Assembly (NCBI GenBank): GCA_033977485.1
Contig: CM066984.1
Location: forward strand, 110,465,191 to 110,529,190
Origin: Hydrangea macrophylla
Lineage: Eukaryota; Streptophyta; Magnoliopsida; Cornales; Hydrangeaceae
Direction of reading: 5' to 3'
Length of the DNA stretch: 64,000 nucleotides
In this document: piece after piece, positions 10,289 to 22,217 of the stretch
Position numbering within the stretch: the first letter of the stretch is position 1
Layout of the letters: the number at the start of each line of letters is the position of its first letter
Position numbers and translations under genes: made by a program
The notes under the pieces: generated by a model
What the model saw: only the letters and a program-made list of their open reading frames with translations
Databases searched by the model: none
Told to the model about the DNA's origin: nothing

Positions 10289-12204
10289 TGTGTCACACTC
10301 CAACCCACTACATATGGATTTAGACCGTGTAACATAGAATTACCAACAACAAAACACCTCTTAGTAACAGTAAAACAAGAGTTAAACATAGAAAAATGGC
10401 TTCATTGGATTAAACCAGTCCAAGGGTAAAATAGTTATTAAGAAAATATAGTCAAATTTTATATCAAAAGATATCCCTTCGAGTCTCGGTTCCAATGCAA
10501 AAAACGGTGCATGAATCCGAATTTTCTAGAAAGAGTTATGTCCGTTTCCGTAAAAATCAGCATGCCAAAAATAGGCTTACGGATTATGGAGATCAAATTT
10601 CTACACCAATTTCCCTATTTTTAAAGTTCAAAACATGACCAAACCCAAATTACACATACAAATTCATTCTCATTCATTACCAACTGATCCACTAATATGT
10701 CCATGACACTTGAAACTAAGAAGATATTAATTAGTTTATTACAAAATTCTTACAATAACAAGTCTCAATTTCCAAAACATAAAACATGAGTTTCTAATTA
10801 CAAATTTTACAACCAACTTCCAACCCAACTGAGTACACCTACAAATAACGTATTAACATACAGAACAAAAGAAACATACTCTCAAGTTATCCAGAACCTC
10901 GTGGTTCAATGCTTCTCACTGTGATGCTCATCAACCTGTGTGGTTATTAGCCACAAAATCGACTAAGTTTTCGCTCAGTGAGTACGCGGTACTAATCATG
11001 CAATTGGAGTATTTAATGAATCATAACACCAATTATAGATTCACAACAATAAATTATCGCAAGCGTGTCAAGTAATCAATCACCATCGTTCTGAACCTCT
11101 GATTACGGGCCATTCTCACTTTGTCATCGGCTTTAAAAGTGATATCACACACGCTCACGTGACCGAAATCAATTCGTTGTGGTCATCATCACCGTCCGCT
11201 TTTCTCTGAGGAATTCATCCCCTTTTCTCTAAGAATTGACGTCCCTTAAATATGGGCTAAATAATGGTAATTATCACTTGAAACCCATTGACCAAAATAA
11301 GTAATAAGCAACTCAACGTGCCAATATGGCAATTCAGCATTTCAAATATGTTAATTGCTAATTAACCACATACTTTTCTACCTAATCACAATTAAGCAAT
11401 TTTAAGCATTTACTAACAAATAAATAACATTAAATATCCAATTTTGGGATTAGGACACTTATCTCTCAAATAGGTCCAAATAAGCCTATAAATACCAAAT
11501 TCATTCGCAAAACTAGCTCTAGTTATTCTCAATAATATCCCTACATATATATATATCACATATATGTATCACCCCTCAAAATAGATCACAGAAAAATATA
11601 ACCAAAACTGAAAAAGAAAGACAGAATTAATCCCCTCACCTCCACGAGTACGAATATGACTTCGATTAGAGAAACGATGTACTGACGGTGAAGCAACGGC
11701 GACGGAACGGTAACATAACTGTCACACCCGTTCCAGAAATTTACGTTTTTGAGAATGCATCATTTGGGATTTTTGAAATTATTAATGTTATTAATAATTT
11801 GAGTTGAGGTTGACTGTGAGTCAACGGTAAGATGTCAGTAAGGACACGAGAACATGGAAGTTCATATTGCATGGGCATGACTAAATGACATTTATATGAT
11901 TTAAATGTTATTTGACTTTATCTGTGTTGTGGGAATTCTGGTAATATTTGATATTGTTATAGCATTTTGAGAACTGTGGTGAGAATGTGAGTGATACGTT
12001 AATTAAAAAGGTAGGTTGTGTAGAGATTCCACAGAATATAATTTTCGGACGTTACTTTGGACCCAAACAAAACCTAGTCGAAAACTTCCGAACTTTATAG
12101 TTTTCACTCGTAAGGTTATAAAATGGACGTGTGCGAAGTTTCAAGTGTTAATTAGAAGTTTGAGAAACTTGCGGGGAGGTAAACGTAATTCCCGAGAAGT
12201 TTTT

Positions 12205-12214
12205 CTATATATAG
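12205..12214 (+). promoter_or_regulatory. TATA box of the solo LTR
   Basis: CTATATATAG is kept at the matching place in all three related LTRs (here, 19466-19475, and 18489-18480 on the minus strand). Each is followed within ~60-90 bp by a GA-rich leader. This conservation supports a real LTR promoter; transcription would run through the palindrome array. Confidence 0.6.
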
Positions 12215-13329
12215 AAGTGGATGAGATTTCATTCTCATCCAAACTTCTAAAAATATCTAGAGAGAGGAGAGAGAAAAGGGGATTGGTTTCTCCGGACTTT
12301 GCGACGCCGATCGACGACCATTCGTCCGTCAGATTTTCTCCAGATTCAAGATTTGAACTCGTGGAGGTAAGACCTACGTTTTGATGCTACTTAGGTCGTG
12401 TTTGGCAAATTTTTGTAAAAAATAGTAATTTTAGACTTTTGGGAAAAATCAGGTAAAACTCGTAGGGATCGAATATAATTTGAAATCCGACGATTATTTA
12501 GCCCCCTAGACGATCCTTCAAAGTTTGGAGAGAATCGCACGAGGTATGAATTCTAGATCTATGAAATATATGGATTTTCATGTTTTGAACATCATTTTTG
12601 ATATTCTTGGATCCGGGCGAAATTCATGTATTAATTAGGCCTGATAATTACGCACGTGAAATTATGATAAAAGCACGTATAACTGTTTATGTGAGCATGC
12701 TATGTGTCTACTTGGGTCAAAAGGGAGTTTGGTGCAAATTCATCCGGGGTAAGCTCCTCGAACCTTGAGGATTGTGATTGTGATGGAATTGGAATTTTGG
12801 TTGTGTCTGGATTGGAGGTGGGCCCAACCAGGACACGGTACCTGGTATGGAGGAAGGCCCAACCAGTGTACGAGATGTGTGGGAGAGGTGGGCCTCCTAC
12901 GGCATCGACCGGATGAATGCGTACCACTCACCCTAGAGACTATTTCTATGTGTTGTAGATGCTTAAACCATGAATATTGTCATATAAGCATACATTTAGA
13001 ATTGTACGCTCAGCATATAGCTGAGCAGTGGAGATGTACTCCATTGCAGTTAAGAAGAAAGACAAGAAGAATCGTGAGGAGTGAGGCCGAGGAACGCCGG
13101 GGAACCACATTTGTATATGTTTTTGTTTTAAATGTTAAAACCTTATGCAAGGATTTGAAATTGTAATAGTACGTTGTAATCGATCTTTGGATTTGTTCTG
13201 TAATGGTAATTCTGTATTTGAACGTCTGTAGTTAAGTTTTAAATGTTGAAATTCAGTTGTGGTTGTATTGGTGTTGTATGGAAAAAGCATGAGTTGTTAA
13301 TTATCAACACAGGGCTGCCAGCAGGGGAG

Positions 13330-13681
13330 CAGTCGACTGAACCCAGGATCAATCGACTGGATCTCGTAGGATGGAGATACTGAAAGTAAATAGTAAGAGA
13401 AGCAGTCGACTGGACCCTTGATCAGTCGACTGAACCACTGTTGAATTTGGCCACTGCTTTGATTATGATAAAACCAGTCGACTGGGTCTCCAGATCAGTC
13501 GACTGGACCCCTTTTAAAATGTTGCATTTTTGGTTCTGCTTAACACAGTCAACTGGAGATCTTGATTAGTCGACTGAGCAGTCGACTGGGTTCCCTGATC
13601 AGTCGACTGGACCTCTGTTGAGAATTTTAGGTTTTAGTTTCTGCTCAGTTCAGTCGACTGGACCCTAGGAGCAGTCGACTG
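13330..13681. repeat. Array of paired CAGTCGACTG palindromes, ~72-bp period
   Basis: Twelve boxes start at 13330, 13350, 13403, 13423, 13475, 13496, 13546, 13567, 13579, 13600, 13651 and 13672. Most are exactly CAGTCGACTG; 13350, 13546 and 13567 carry one change. They form six pairs 20-21 bp apart; successive pairs begin 73, 72, 71, 33 and 72 bp apart. Words after the boxes alternate (..GGACC after one, ..GAACC after another). Each box is its own reverse complement. Confidence 0.92.
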
Positions 13682-14592
13682 AACCCCTGGTTTCAAAATG
13701 ATTCTTTTGGATGTGTTTTCCATTGGCCAAAACTTTTTATAACTCTGATTTCCATGGATTTTACAAACTCAGAGGGTAATGTTCCCTAAGTTTTATTATA
13801 CCCAGGGTTGTTTTATAATCCTTTCCGTTGCATACTATTAGATGGTGTTTGATTGAGCCTTGGTGGCGTGCCACGTGTCCTATTTCCACGCGTAGTGGGA
13901 TGGGTCGTGACAATAACCCACTTTTTTTTTCTTTCTCGTTGAACTCTTTGTAACCTTTTTTTTTTTCTTTTTCTTTTTCTTTTTTCTTCCTTTGGCCCGA
14001 TGAGACCAGCCGCCAAACATATATATATATATATATGTTTTATGTAAAGTCTAAAGCTTCCTTTGTTAGCTTGGTCCCAAATTTGTATTTAGCTCCCCTA
14101 AAATTTAGCTATTTATTAAGACACCCATGAATAATTATATTAATTACCCAATACCTAAATTAGTATAAATCTATGTCACGTATGGGTCTCAAGTGTGGTC
14201 CCAAATATTTTATGAAGTTGCTAATTAACCTACTAGTTATGAATCATGTTTTTATTCGCACTCACATGAGTACCCAAACTGGTACCATAAAAGGGTCGCA
14301 ACTAACAATAAAATATTTAATTTAAAAACACTCTAACAAATATTCATTTAATCATATAAATACAACTAAATGCAATTTATTTAATATGGGCCTCTCGTGG
14401 ATCCTGCTTCCATATCTATTAAACTGTGCCCTTTATCAAGCACTTATCACATCGGGGTAATTAGAACATACCCAAATCATCACATGCAATTAATTATACT
14501 AATTAATGCATGCAAAATAAATATTACTACTATTTTTGGGTTAAGGGTATTACATATATATATATATATATATATGAATGCATAAGTATTTG

Positions 14593-15880
14593 CTTCAGCC
14601 ACGTGACAATTTTTTTTAATATTTTGATAATTTAATTATTTTTCTTGTTTACATATTTGTGTTAATTAATGATCGACCAATTTAATGTAGATTAAATTTG
14701 ATGACCAATTTAATATAGGTTAAATTTGATATTTTATTTATTATATACCTTTGAATTTGTATTAATGAGATAAGTATCCTAACATATTTTTTTATACATC
14801 CTAACTCAATTTGGATAGCAATTATTTAGCTAACAATTTTAGATTCAAAATTAGAAATCTATTCACATTAGATATCTACTAAGAATGTATAAATAAATAT
14901 ACCTGTATATATAAAGCATCTGTTGTGTTGAAAAATTCGTGTATTGTTTGATATGTCCATCAACATTGTATTCTTATTAGTCAAATAAAAAGCTTACTAA
15001 GAAAAGTCAAACAAAAAGTACCATAGCTTTTACATATGCAAGTGCAATTATATATGTAGGTGTTCTACATAAGGAAGTGTAGTAATATATATGTGTATAT
15101 TTACTTCTACCATGTGGCAATTCTCCAGAATTTTGATTATTTAATTTTTTTCTTTACATTCTTGAGTTAATATTGACAAGTATTGACCAATTTTTAATCC
15201 ATATTAAATTTATTATATTATTTATTATCTGCCTTTGAATTTTGTATTAAAGAGATAAGTATCCTACCATTTTTTTATATCCTAACTAAATTTAAACAGC
15301 ATTTATTTAGCCAATAATTTTAGATTAAACTTTGAAAATTTGTTTATAATAAATATATATACCTATATATATAAAGTATCCGGTGTGGTAAAGAATTCGT
15401 ATATTGTTTAATTTGTTCATCTACATTGTATTCTTATTAGTCAAACAAAAAGCTTGATAAAAAAAGTCAAATAAAAAGCACAATAGCTTTTACATATGCA
15501 AGTGTAATTATATATGTAGACGTAAGCTTCTAAATATGGAAGTGTAGTAATACATGTGTATATTTGCTTCTATCACGTGACAATCTTCTACAATTTTGAT
15601 TATTTAAATTTGTTTCTTTACATTTTTTTGTTAATATTAACAATGGTTGACCAATTTCTAATGTAGATTATTAAATTTGATAACCAATTTAATGTAGATA
15701 AAATTTGACATATAATTTATCATCTGCCTATGAATTTGAATTAAATAAATAAGTATCTTAAGATATTTAAAATATCCTAACTAAATTTAGATAACATTTA
15801 TTTAGTCAACAACTTTAGTTTCAAAATTGAAAATTTGTTCACATTAGTCATTAGATATTTGACTGAAAATATATACATAC
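14593..15880. repeat. Tandem repeat of a ~0.5-kb unit, about 2.6 copies
   Basis: Three similar copies start at the phrase CTTCAGCCACGTGACAA / CTTCTACCATGTGGCAA / CTTCTATCACGTGACAA at 14593, 15104 and 15567, giving units of 511 and 463 bp; the third copy is cut off near 15880. Each contains GTATTCTTATTAGTCAAA and CTTTTACATATGCAAGTG. A further partial copy lies at 21250-21470, on the other side of the LTR nest. AT-rich, non-coding. Confidence 0.75.
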
Positions 15881-16788
15881 TAGTAATGGGTAGGGGTGAA
15901 ACCAAAATCGAAAAAAAGAAAATCGAACCGAAAAAACCGAGGCTTTTCGGTTGGATTTTCCAAATATACGATATGCCAAAAACCGAACCGAACCTAGTAA
16001 AGGGGCATGTAGGCACGAAGCAAAAAAAAAAAATGCAATACTTTAAACTTTTAAATCTTTTGCGTAAAATTGATTTTGAAAACACAGATTTCATGGCCAT
16101 ATCAATATACTATCAGTTCATTGATTTTGATTTTGAAATTAAACTGAGACGTGTTTGGATTTTTTAAATAACTGCAAATAATAGACAAAAATGATAGAAA
16201 ACTATAACCCAAAAAAATAAAAAGATAAATTTCTTTTTGTTCCTTCTTCTTTGTTTTCTTTCATTGTTTATTCTTTTAGTTTATGTTTTTTTTTCTATTT
16301 GAAAGTTTGACATGTTGCACTGTCTAAAGTACCTAAATCTTACATTAGGTTCTTTGTAATGTATATATATATAATCGACATAAATGAAATAAACTATAAA
16401 AGATGTGGTATGGCTTTCAAATCATTTAGAAACTGAATTGAGAACCCTAGCATGAATCTAAACCTAAACTGATTTTCCTCAATTCATATAGTATCTTAAA
16501 CTCCACTAAGATAAAAATCAAGTAAAATCCAGAAAGAGAACTTATCAATGTAAACATGCAAATCAAAATCCAAGCAAAAAAAATGCAGCTTTTCAATTCA
16601 ATTTGCTTGTAACGCTTGAAGAAAGCGAGAGAAAAATCTGGAAAATAGAGGCATTTAGGAATGAGGAAAACCATGGACTATATGGAGAAAGATATGATCT
16701 CTATTTTTGAATATAAAGAGAGGTGATATATATGGATAGACAATGTGTATAGAGAGGGAAATTAGGGAGGGATTGGATTGAAGAGAAT

Positions 16789-16846
<58 letters not shown>

Positions 16847-16898
16847 ATTGATAGGATACAATATAAATTAGTTGTGCATGTTATCATTTTTGGTGGAC
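15881..16898. other. Gene-free AT-rich stretch with simple repeats
   Basis: 15890-16010 holds repeated CGAACCGAAAAAACCG-type words, reminiscent of small hAT-type elements with internal simple repeats. 16020-16790 is AT-rich and shows nothing assignable. A (GT)n(GA)n microsatellite occupies about 16795-16846. Confidence 0.4.
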
Positions 16899-17038
16899 TG
16901 TCACAGCCCGGTCCCACAATAGTGGAACCGGAGCCCGTGGCACGCCACCGAGGCTAAACCAATTCATTAACGTTCCCAAAATTTAGTTTGAAGAACATAC
17001 GCAGCGGAATAAAGAAGTCATTTTGAAAACTATTCGTC

Positions 17039-17326
17039 CAGTCGACTGATCCTCAGACCCAGTCGACTGATCCTGGTCCAGCAGAAAGTTGGGTTTTAAA
17101 ACACCATCCAGTCGACTGCTTTCTAAACCCAGTCGACTGGGCTTCAAATTTTCAGTCGACTGATACGGTTCGGTCGACTGAAGTCCAGCCTGAACAAAAT
17201 ATCTGAATTGAAAACATGATCCAGTCGACTGTGTCGAGGACCCAGTCGACTGATCCTCATATAAAAGGTGCAGTGAGTTGCTGAAAACAGAGGCTACAGT
17301 CGACTGTTTTCTCAACCAGTCGACTG
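17039..17326. repeat. Array of paired CAGTCGACTG palindromes (older copy)
   Basis: Boxes start at 17039, 17060, 17109, 17130, 17153, 17171, 17222, 17243, 17297 and 17317. Pair spacings are 21, 21, 18, 21 and 20 bp. Nine of the ten are exactly CAGTCGACTG although the surrounding LTR has diverged strongly from its relatives; the exception (17171) has one change. Confidence 0.9.
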
Positions 17327-18952
17327 ATTTATGGCAACTTCTCATTCTGCAGAGTTTTCTAAGTTTAAAAGCTTTTGAATTTGAACGACGATCAAACACA
17401 CACTTCCAAAAGTACTCCAAAGCAATCCTAACTGTATTAACATATTACCAAAGCACAGTTACAACATGTTACTAACTATTACAACGTTTTAGATTCGTTC
17501 TAACATACCAAGTTAAACATAACTAAAACCATAAAATTCTTATTACAACATTCCTATTGTCTCAAAACTACAAGATTAACGTTCAAGTTGCCTTCTAAAA
17601 GAACTCCCAACCCACGTGCTCACTTCTGCGATTCCTCGCCAGCATTTATACCTGCAATGGTTATTTGAATAACCACACATATTCGATTTGTTTAATCTAA
17701 CGCTAAGTGAATAAAACAACATATGCACATGAATGATAAACATGTCCGCATTCACATCTCTACAATTCATACTAGTCGCCGGAGACTCACGTGCCCGTCC
17801 ATATTCCCAATTCGCGACTCCTCGCCAATAAGTCCACGCGAAAGGGTAAGACCCACGATTCTTCTCTTCAATCGTGCGACCTTAATGCCTATATCGGCTC
17901 CACAAAATGGCACGGTGACCACGTGCTCCTTCTGACCCAAGTAAGCAACTTAACATGCTCAAATACATATCACCATGCTCGCGGTAATCAAAACATTTCA
18001 TCGTGCTATTGGGCCTACTTATCAATATAAATGCCCAATATGAACTACACAAGATATCTCTAAGTATTAATACATGATATTCAACCATAACATGAATACA
18101 TATCAAGAAACCATTCCAAAAACATAGTTGAATCACTCACCTCCGATTTACGCACTTAAAATATGATCCAAAGAAAACCCGTGCACAAAGAACGTGCAGA
18201 AGTCCGTCTAGTACAATTCCTATGGATCAAAATTCCGTTTATCAACTTTTATGAAAAATTCTAGGAAACAACTTTTCGGAAAACTTGGCCAAACAAGCCC
18301 TAACATATATCAAAACGAAGCTCTTACCTCGAGGAGCTCGAATATGAAATCTAGGAGAAAACAGACTGACGGAAGGTCGTCGTTTGGCGTCGCAAAGCTC
18401 TAAGCTCCCAAAATCTCCCTATGGCCTCCTTTCTTGAACTTAGGTTAAGACTTATGAAAAATATCTCAACCATCTCTATCTATATATAGGCAAAACTCTC
18501 AGAAATTACGTTTACCTCCCCACGAGTTTCCAAACTCTTAATTAGTCTCTGAAACTTTCTATACAACTTATTCATAGCTTTACGAGTGAAACTTCGAAAT
18601 TATAAAAGTTTTTGACTAAGTTTCGTTTGGTCGCTAAAACACGAATTTCTACATGACATTTCCGAAGTTGCTAATTAGCCTACCAAATTAATAGCGTGTT
18701 AATTCGTTCTCACCAGGATACTAAAACTAACAACAGATATAAATTCTAAAATAGAAAATAATACAGATATTAAAATACACAGGTAAACATTTATTTTCAG
18801 ATAAACATTTAAAGTATTCCACAGTGACCGTCTTATACTCGGAGAGACTTCACAACAACAAATTCTCAATCACCACAGTTTCAAAGGGTTCTCTAATACA
18901 GACACCCAAATCAACTCGTGAGTCCAAACTCACTCAACCATGTGTCATAAGA

Positions 18953-21080
18953 TGTCACACCCGTTCCAAAAATTTATAGTTTTATCATGCATAATTGTAA
19001 ATTGAGAAGTTATCAATGTTAATTGATAATGGTGAATTGAGGTTGACTGTGAGTCGACAGTAAGGTGTCAGTGAGGACACGGGAACATGGACGGGTTCAT
19101 ATTGCATAATCACGAGTAAATGACATTTATGTGATTTAAATGTTATTTGACGTTATCTGGTAATTGTTGAATAGTAATTATACCTGTGTAGTATAATTCT
19201 GGTAAATTTGGATATGATAGTATCATTTTGAGAACTGTGGTGAGAACGTGAGAGACACGTAAATTTAAAAGGTAGGTTGTGTAGAGATTTCACAGAATAT
19301 AGTTTTTGGACGTTATTTTGGACCCAAACGAAACTTAGTCGGAAACTTTTGAAATTTATAGTTTTCACTTGTAAAGTTATAAAATGAACGTGTGCGAAGT
19401 TTCGAGATCTAATTAGAAGTTTGAGAAACTTGCGGGGAGGTAAACGTGATTTCCACAAAGTTTGCCTATATATAGATGAGTATGAGATTGAAATCTCATC
19501 CAAACTCCTAAATATCTAGAGAGAGAGGAGAGAGAAGGGAGATTTTGTTGCCACGGGCTTTGCGACGCCAATCGACGACCGTTCGTCCGTCAGATTTTCT
19601 CCAGATTTCAGATTTGAACTCGTGGAGGTAAGACCTACGTTTTGATACTACTTAGGCCATGTTTGGCAACTTTTTGTAAAAATCTTAATTCTAGACTTTT
19701 GGGGAAAACCCAGTAAAACTTGTAGGAATCGTACCAAATTCGAAATCCGATGATTATTTATTCCCTTAGACGATCCTTCAAAGTTTGAAGAGATTCGCAC
19801 GAGGTATGAATTCTAGATCTATGAAATATATGGATTTTCATGTTTTGGACATCACTTTTGATATTCTTGGATCCGGGCGAAATTCATGTATTAGTTAGGC
19901 CCGTTAATTATGCACGTGAAATTATGATAAAAGCACGTATAAATGTTTATGTGAGCATGTTATGTGTCTACTTGGGTCAAAGGGGAGTTTGGTGCAAATT
20001 CATTCGGAGTAAGCTCCTCGAACCTTGAGGATTGTAATCTTGTTGGAATTGGAAATTGTGGGTGTGTCTGGATTGGAGGTGGGCCCAACCAGTACACGGT
20101 ACCTGGTATGGAGGAAGGCCCAACCAGTGTACGAGATGCGTGGGAGAGGTGGGCCTCCTACAGCATCGACCGGATGAATGCGTACCACTCACCCCAGAGA
20201 CTATTTCTATGTGTTTTAGATGCTTAAACCATGAATTGTCATATAAGCATACATTTAGAATTGTACGCTCAGCATATAGCTGAGCAGTGGAGATGTACTC
20301 CATTGCAGGTAAGACGAAAGACAAGAAGAAGTGTGTGGAGTGAGGCCGATGAACGCCGGGGAATCACCTTTGTAAATGTTTTGTTTTAATCCTAAAACTT
20401 GTGTAAGGATTGGTAATATGTTGTAATAGAACCATAGATTAGTTTCGCAGTACTATAATCTTGTAATTGAACGTCTGTAGCTATGTTTTAATGCGTTACA
20501 ATCAGTTGTGGTTGTAATCGTTGTTGGTATTGAGTTGTAGGACTTGTAAATTCCAGCACAGGGCTGCCAGCAGAGGAGCAGTCGACTGAACCCCCTGGTC
20601 AGTCGACTGGATCTCATGTATTTGAGATACTGTAAGTATATATCAGAGAAGCAGTCGACTGGACCCACTGGGCAGTCGACTGAACACTGTTGACTTTAGC
20701 TACTGCTTCCTTTGGTTGAAAAGCAGTCGTCTGGATCCCCAGATCAGTCGACTCGACCTCTTTGCTATATGATGTATTTTTGGTTCTGCTTAACACAGTC
20801 GACGGAGCAGTCGACTGGACCCTAGTGCAGTCGACGGGGCAGTCGACTGAACCTCTGTTTTCAAAACTATTTTCTTTGAATGTGTTTTCAATGGCCAAAA
20901 CTTTTTATGACTTTAGTTTCTATGTATTTTACAACACAGAGGGAAACGTTTCCTAAGTTTTAAACTACCAGGGTTGTTTATAGAAGTTCTTTCCGCTGCG
21001 TATTATTAGATGATGTTTGGATGAGCCTTGGTGGCGTGCCACGTGTCCTATTTCCACACGTAGTGGGATGGGTCGTGACA
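18953..21080 (+). mobile_element. Complete solo LTR (2128 bp), TAAGA target duplication
   Basis: Starts TGTCACACCCGTTCC, ends GGGATGGGTCGTGACA, flanked by TAAGA (18948-18952 and 21081-21085). It is a sister of 11720-13912, alike from end to end with scattered substitutions and small indels. It inserted into an older relative lying in the opposite orientation. TATA box at 19466-19475; palindrome array at 20579-20849. No retroelement protein is encoded. Confidence 0.92.
20579..20849. repeat. Array of paired CAGTCGACTG palindromes (shorter copy)
   Basis: Boxes start at 20579, 20600, 20652, 20673, 20724, 20745, 20796, 20808, 20828 and 20840. The first three pairs are each 21 bp apart with periods of 73 and 72 bp, matching the sister LTR exactly. 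The last four boxes are 12, 20 and 12 bp apart, showing a deletion relative to the sister array. Several boxes carry one change (20724, 20745, 20796, 20828). Confidence 0.9.
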
Positions 21081-21158
21081 TAAGACACGCCACATCACAT
21101 TATCATGCATGACAATGTAATGCAAATGCAATAACACAAATGTGGGTGTTATATGGAC

Positions 21159-21730
21159 CAACGATCGAACGGTTTAAAATATCCATTTCTCTCTTAATAG
21201 CTGAGATTGCAAGTTTCTAAAATGGGAGGGCCCCACACCGCCCTCCCTTATTATATAGATATACATGTATATATAGTATATGGTATGATAAAGAATTTGT
21301 GTATTGTTTAATTTGTCAATTCTCATTGTATTCTTATTAGTCAAACGAAAAGCACCATGATTTTTACATATGCAAATGCAATTATATGTGTTTACATATG
21401 TAAATGCAATTATATATGTTTACATATGCTTCCACATATAGAAGTGTCACGTGTAGTAATGTAGACCTTAAAGTTTTGTTTAAGTTTGCTCATTCATATA
21501 TTTACTGACTTTTGATTCTTATTTGAACGAAATAAGAAATAGACGAGACAATGTTCTCTTGACCCTACAGGTAAGAGTCATTTATGTAGTTTTGGTGTGT
21601 AGTTGAATATTATTACTTTGCTTAATCAAAATGTTAAAGAAATGTTATTCGAACCGTCAAAGACTAAAATATTCAAGGTTATCCAATTATTAAGTGATTT
21701 ACTACTGTCAGAATTTATAATTTAAATTTA
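21159..21730. other. Spacer with a remnant of the 0.5-kb repeat
   Basis: 21250-21470 matches the 0.5-kb tandem repeat of 14593-15880 (GTATTCTTATTAGTCAAAC, TTTTTACATATGCAA). The rest is AT-rich with nothing assignable. Confidence 0.5.
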
Positions 21731-21901
21731 GGGCAATGCTATAGTGAGCAGCTTCTCACATGAGAAAACGGGTTTTAACCGTTAGATAAGCATCTAGCCA
21801 TAAGATTCTCAGGAATCTGGAGAAGCATCTATTACTAGATGCTCATCCAACGATTAAAACCCGCCTTCTCATATCAGAAACTTCTCACAATAGACTTACC
21901 C
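21731..21901. mobile_element. Mutator-type MITE, 171 bp
   Basis: Inverted termini begin GGGCAATGCTATAGTGAG on the left and the complement of ACAATAGACTTACCC on the right, with a longer inverted part around ACGGGTTTTAACCGTTAGAT. The flanking duplication is TTAAATTTA (21722-21730 and 21902-21910). Non-coding. Confidence 0.8.
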
Positions 21902-21930
21902 TTAAATTTATATATAAGATGATACAATAT

Positions 21931-22069
21931 GGGAATTGCTATGTACACCGCTAATTTTGCTATGTACACCGCTCAACTTTATAAAAGTGGGAATTTATAG
22001 AAGAAAAATAAGTAAAATAAAGGAATTTGGGTGTACGTAGCAAATACACGGGTGTACATAGCAATTCCC
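21931..22069. mobile_element. Small MITE, 139 bp, 8-bp duplication
   Basis: Termini GGGAATTGCTATGTACACC and its complement GGTGTACATAGCAATTCCC, flanked by TACAATAT (21923-21930 and 22070-22077). An 8-bp duplication fits a hAT-type element; a Mutator type is possible. The word GCTATGTACACCGC also occurs twice near the left end. Confidence 0.8.
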
Positions 22070-22217
22070 TACAATATTGTCATCTTTTGTTTATTATTTA
22101 CACAATCATTCTTCTATATTTTAATAATATATATATATATATATATATATTTTATTGTTTGGTACTTTTGTGTCTTATAAATCTTGTGTACTGGTCATAG
22201 TTAGTAGAATCAATAAA

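Larger units (their letters stand above)
11720..13912 (+). mobile_element. Complete solo LTR (2193 bp), ATAAC target duplication
   Basis: Starts TGTCACACCCGTTCC, ends GGGATGGGTCGTGACA, with 6-bp inverted ends TGTCAC..GTGACA and a perfect 5-bp duplication ATAAC (11715-11719 and 13913-13917). It is closely similar along its whole length to 18953-21080, and more distantly to 16899-21153 on the other strand. A TATA box (12205-12214) is followed by a GA-rich leader (about 12260). The palindrome array is at 13330-13681. Short open frames inside (for example 12016-12384) are not conserved in phase with the sister copy and do not resemble proteins. No internal retroelement genes remain, hence solo LTR. 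Confidence 0.92.
10289..14554 (-). mobile_element. Older solo LTR (2.07 kb) split by a younger solo LTR
   Basis: The outer unit starts at TGTGTCACACTCC (10289; possibly 10291) and ends at GGTATTACA (14554). TATAT flanks both sides (10284-10288 and 14555-14559), but the left site lies in a (TA)n run, so this duplication is weak evidence. Without the nested insertion (11720-13912 plus one copy of its ATAAC duplication) the length is about 2068 bp, matching the other LTRs. On the minus strand it begins TGTAATACCC. The left part (10900-10985) resembles 63570-63665 near the right edge of the window. No palindrome array is visible in this copy. Confidence 0.7.
16899..21153 (-). mobile_element. Older solo LTR (about 2.12 kb) split by a younger one
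   Basis: Outer ends are TGTCACAGCCCGG at 16899 and GGGTGTTATA at 21153, flanked by a perfect TGGAC duplication (16894-16898 and 21154-21158). The right end is TA where CA is expected, a single C-to-T change of the kind methylated transposons collect. Removing the nested copy (18953-21080) and one TAAGA duplication leaves about 2122 bp, the size of the other LTRs. In minus orientation it carries the same order as 11720-13912: TATA box at 18489-18480, GA-rich leader, and CAGTCGACTG array at 17326-17039, with clearly more divergence. Confidence 0.85.

Noticed and set aside
12016..13166. Frames of 60-133 codons within the LTR (and the matching ones at 19840-20324)
   Set aside because: Lengths and phases differ between sister LTRs, several overlap on both strands, and none resembles a known protein.
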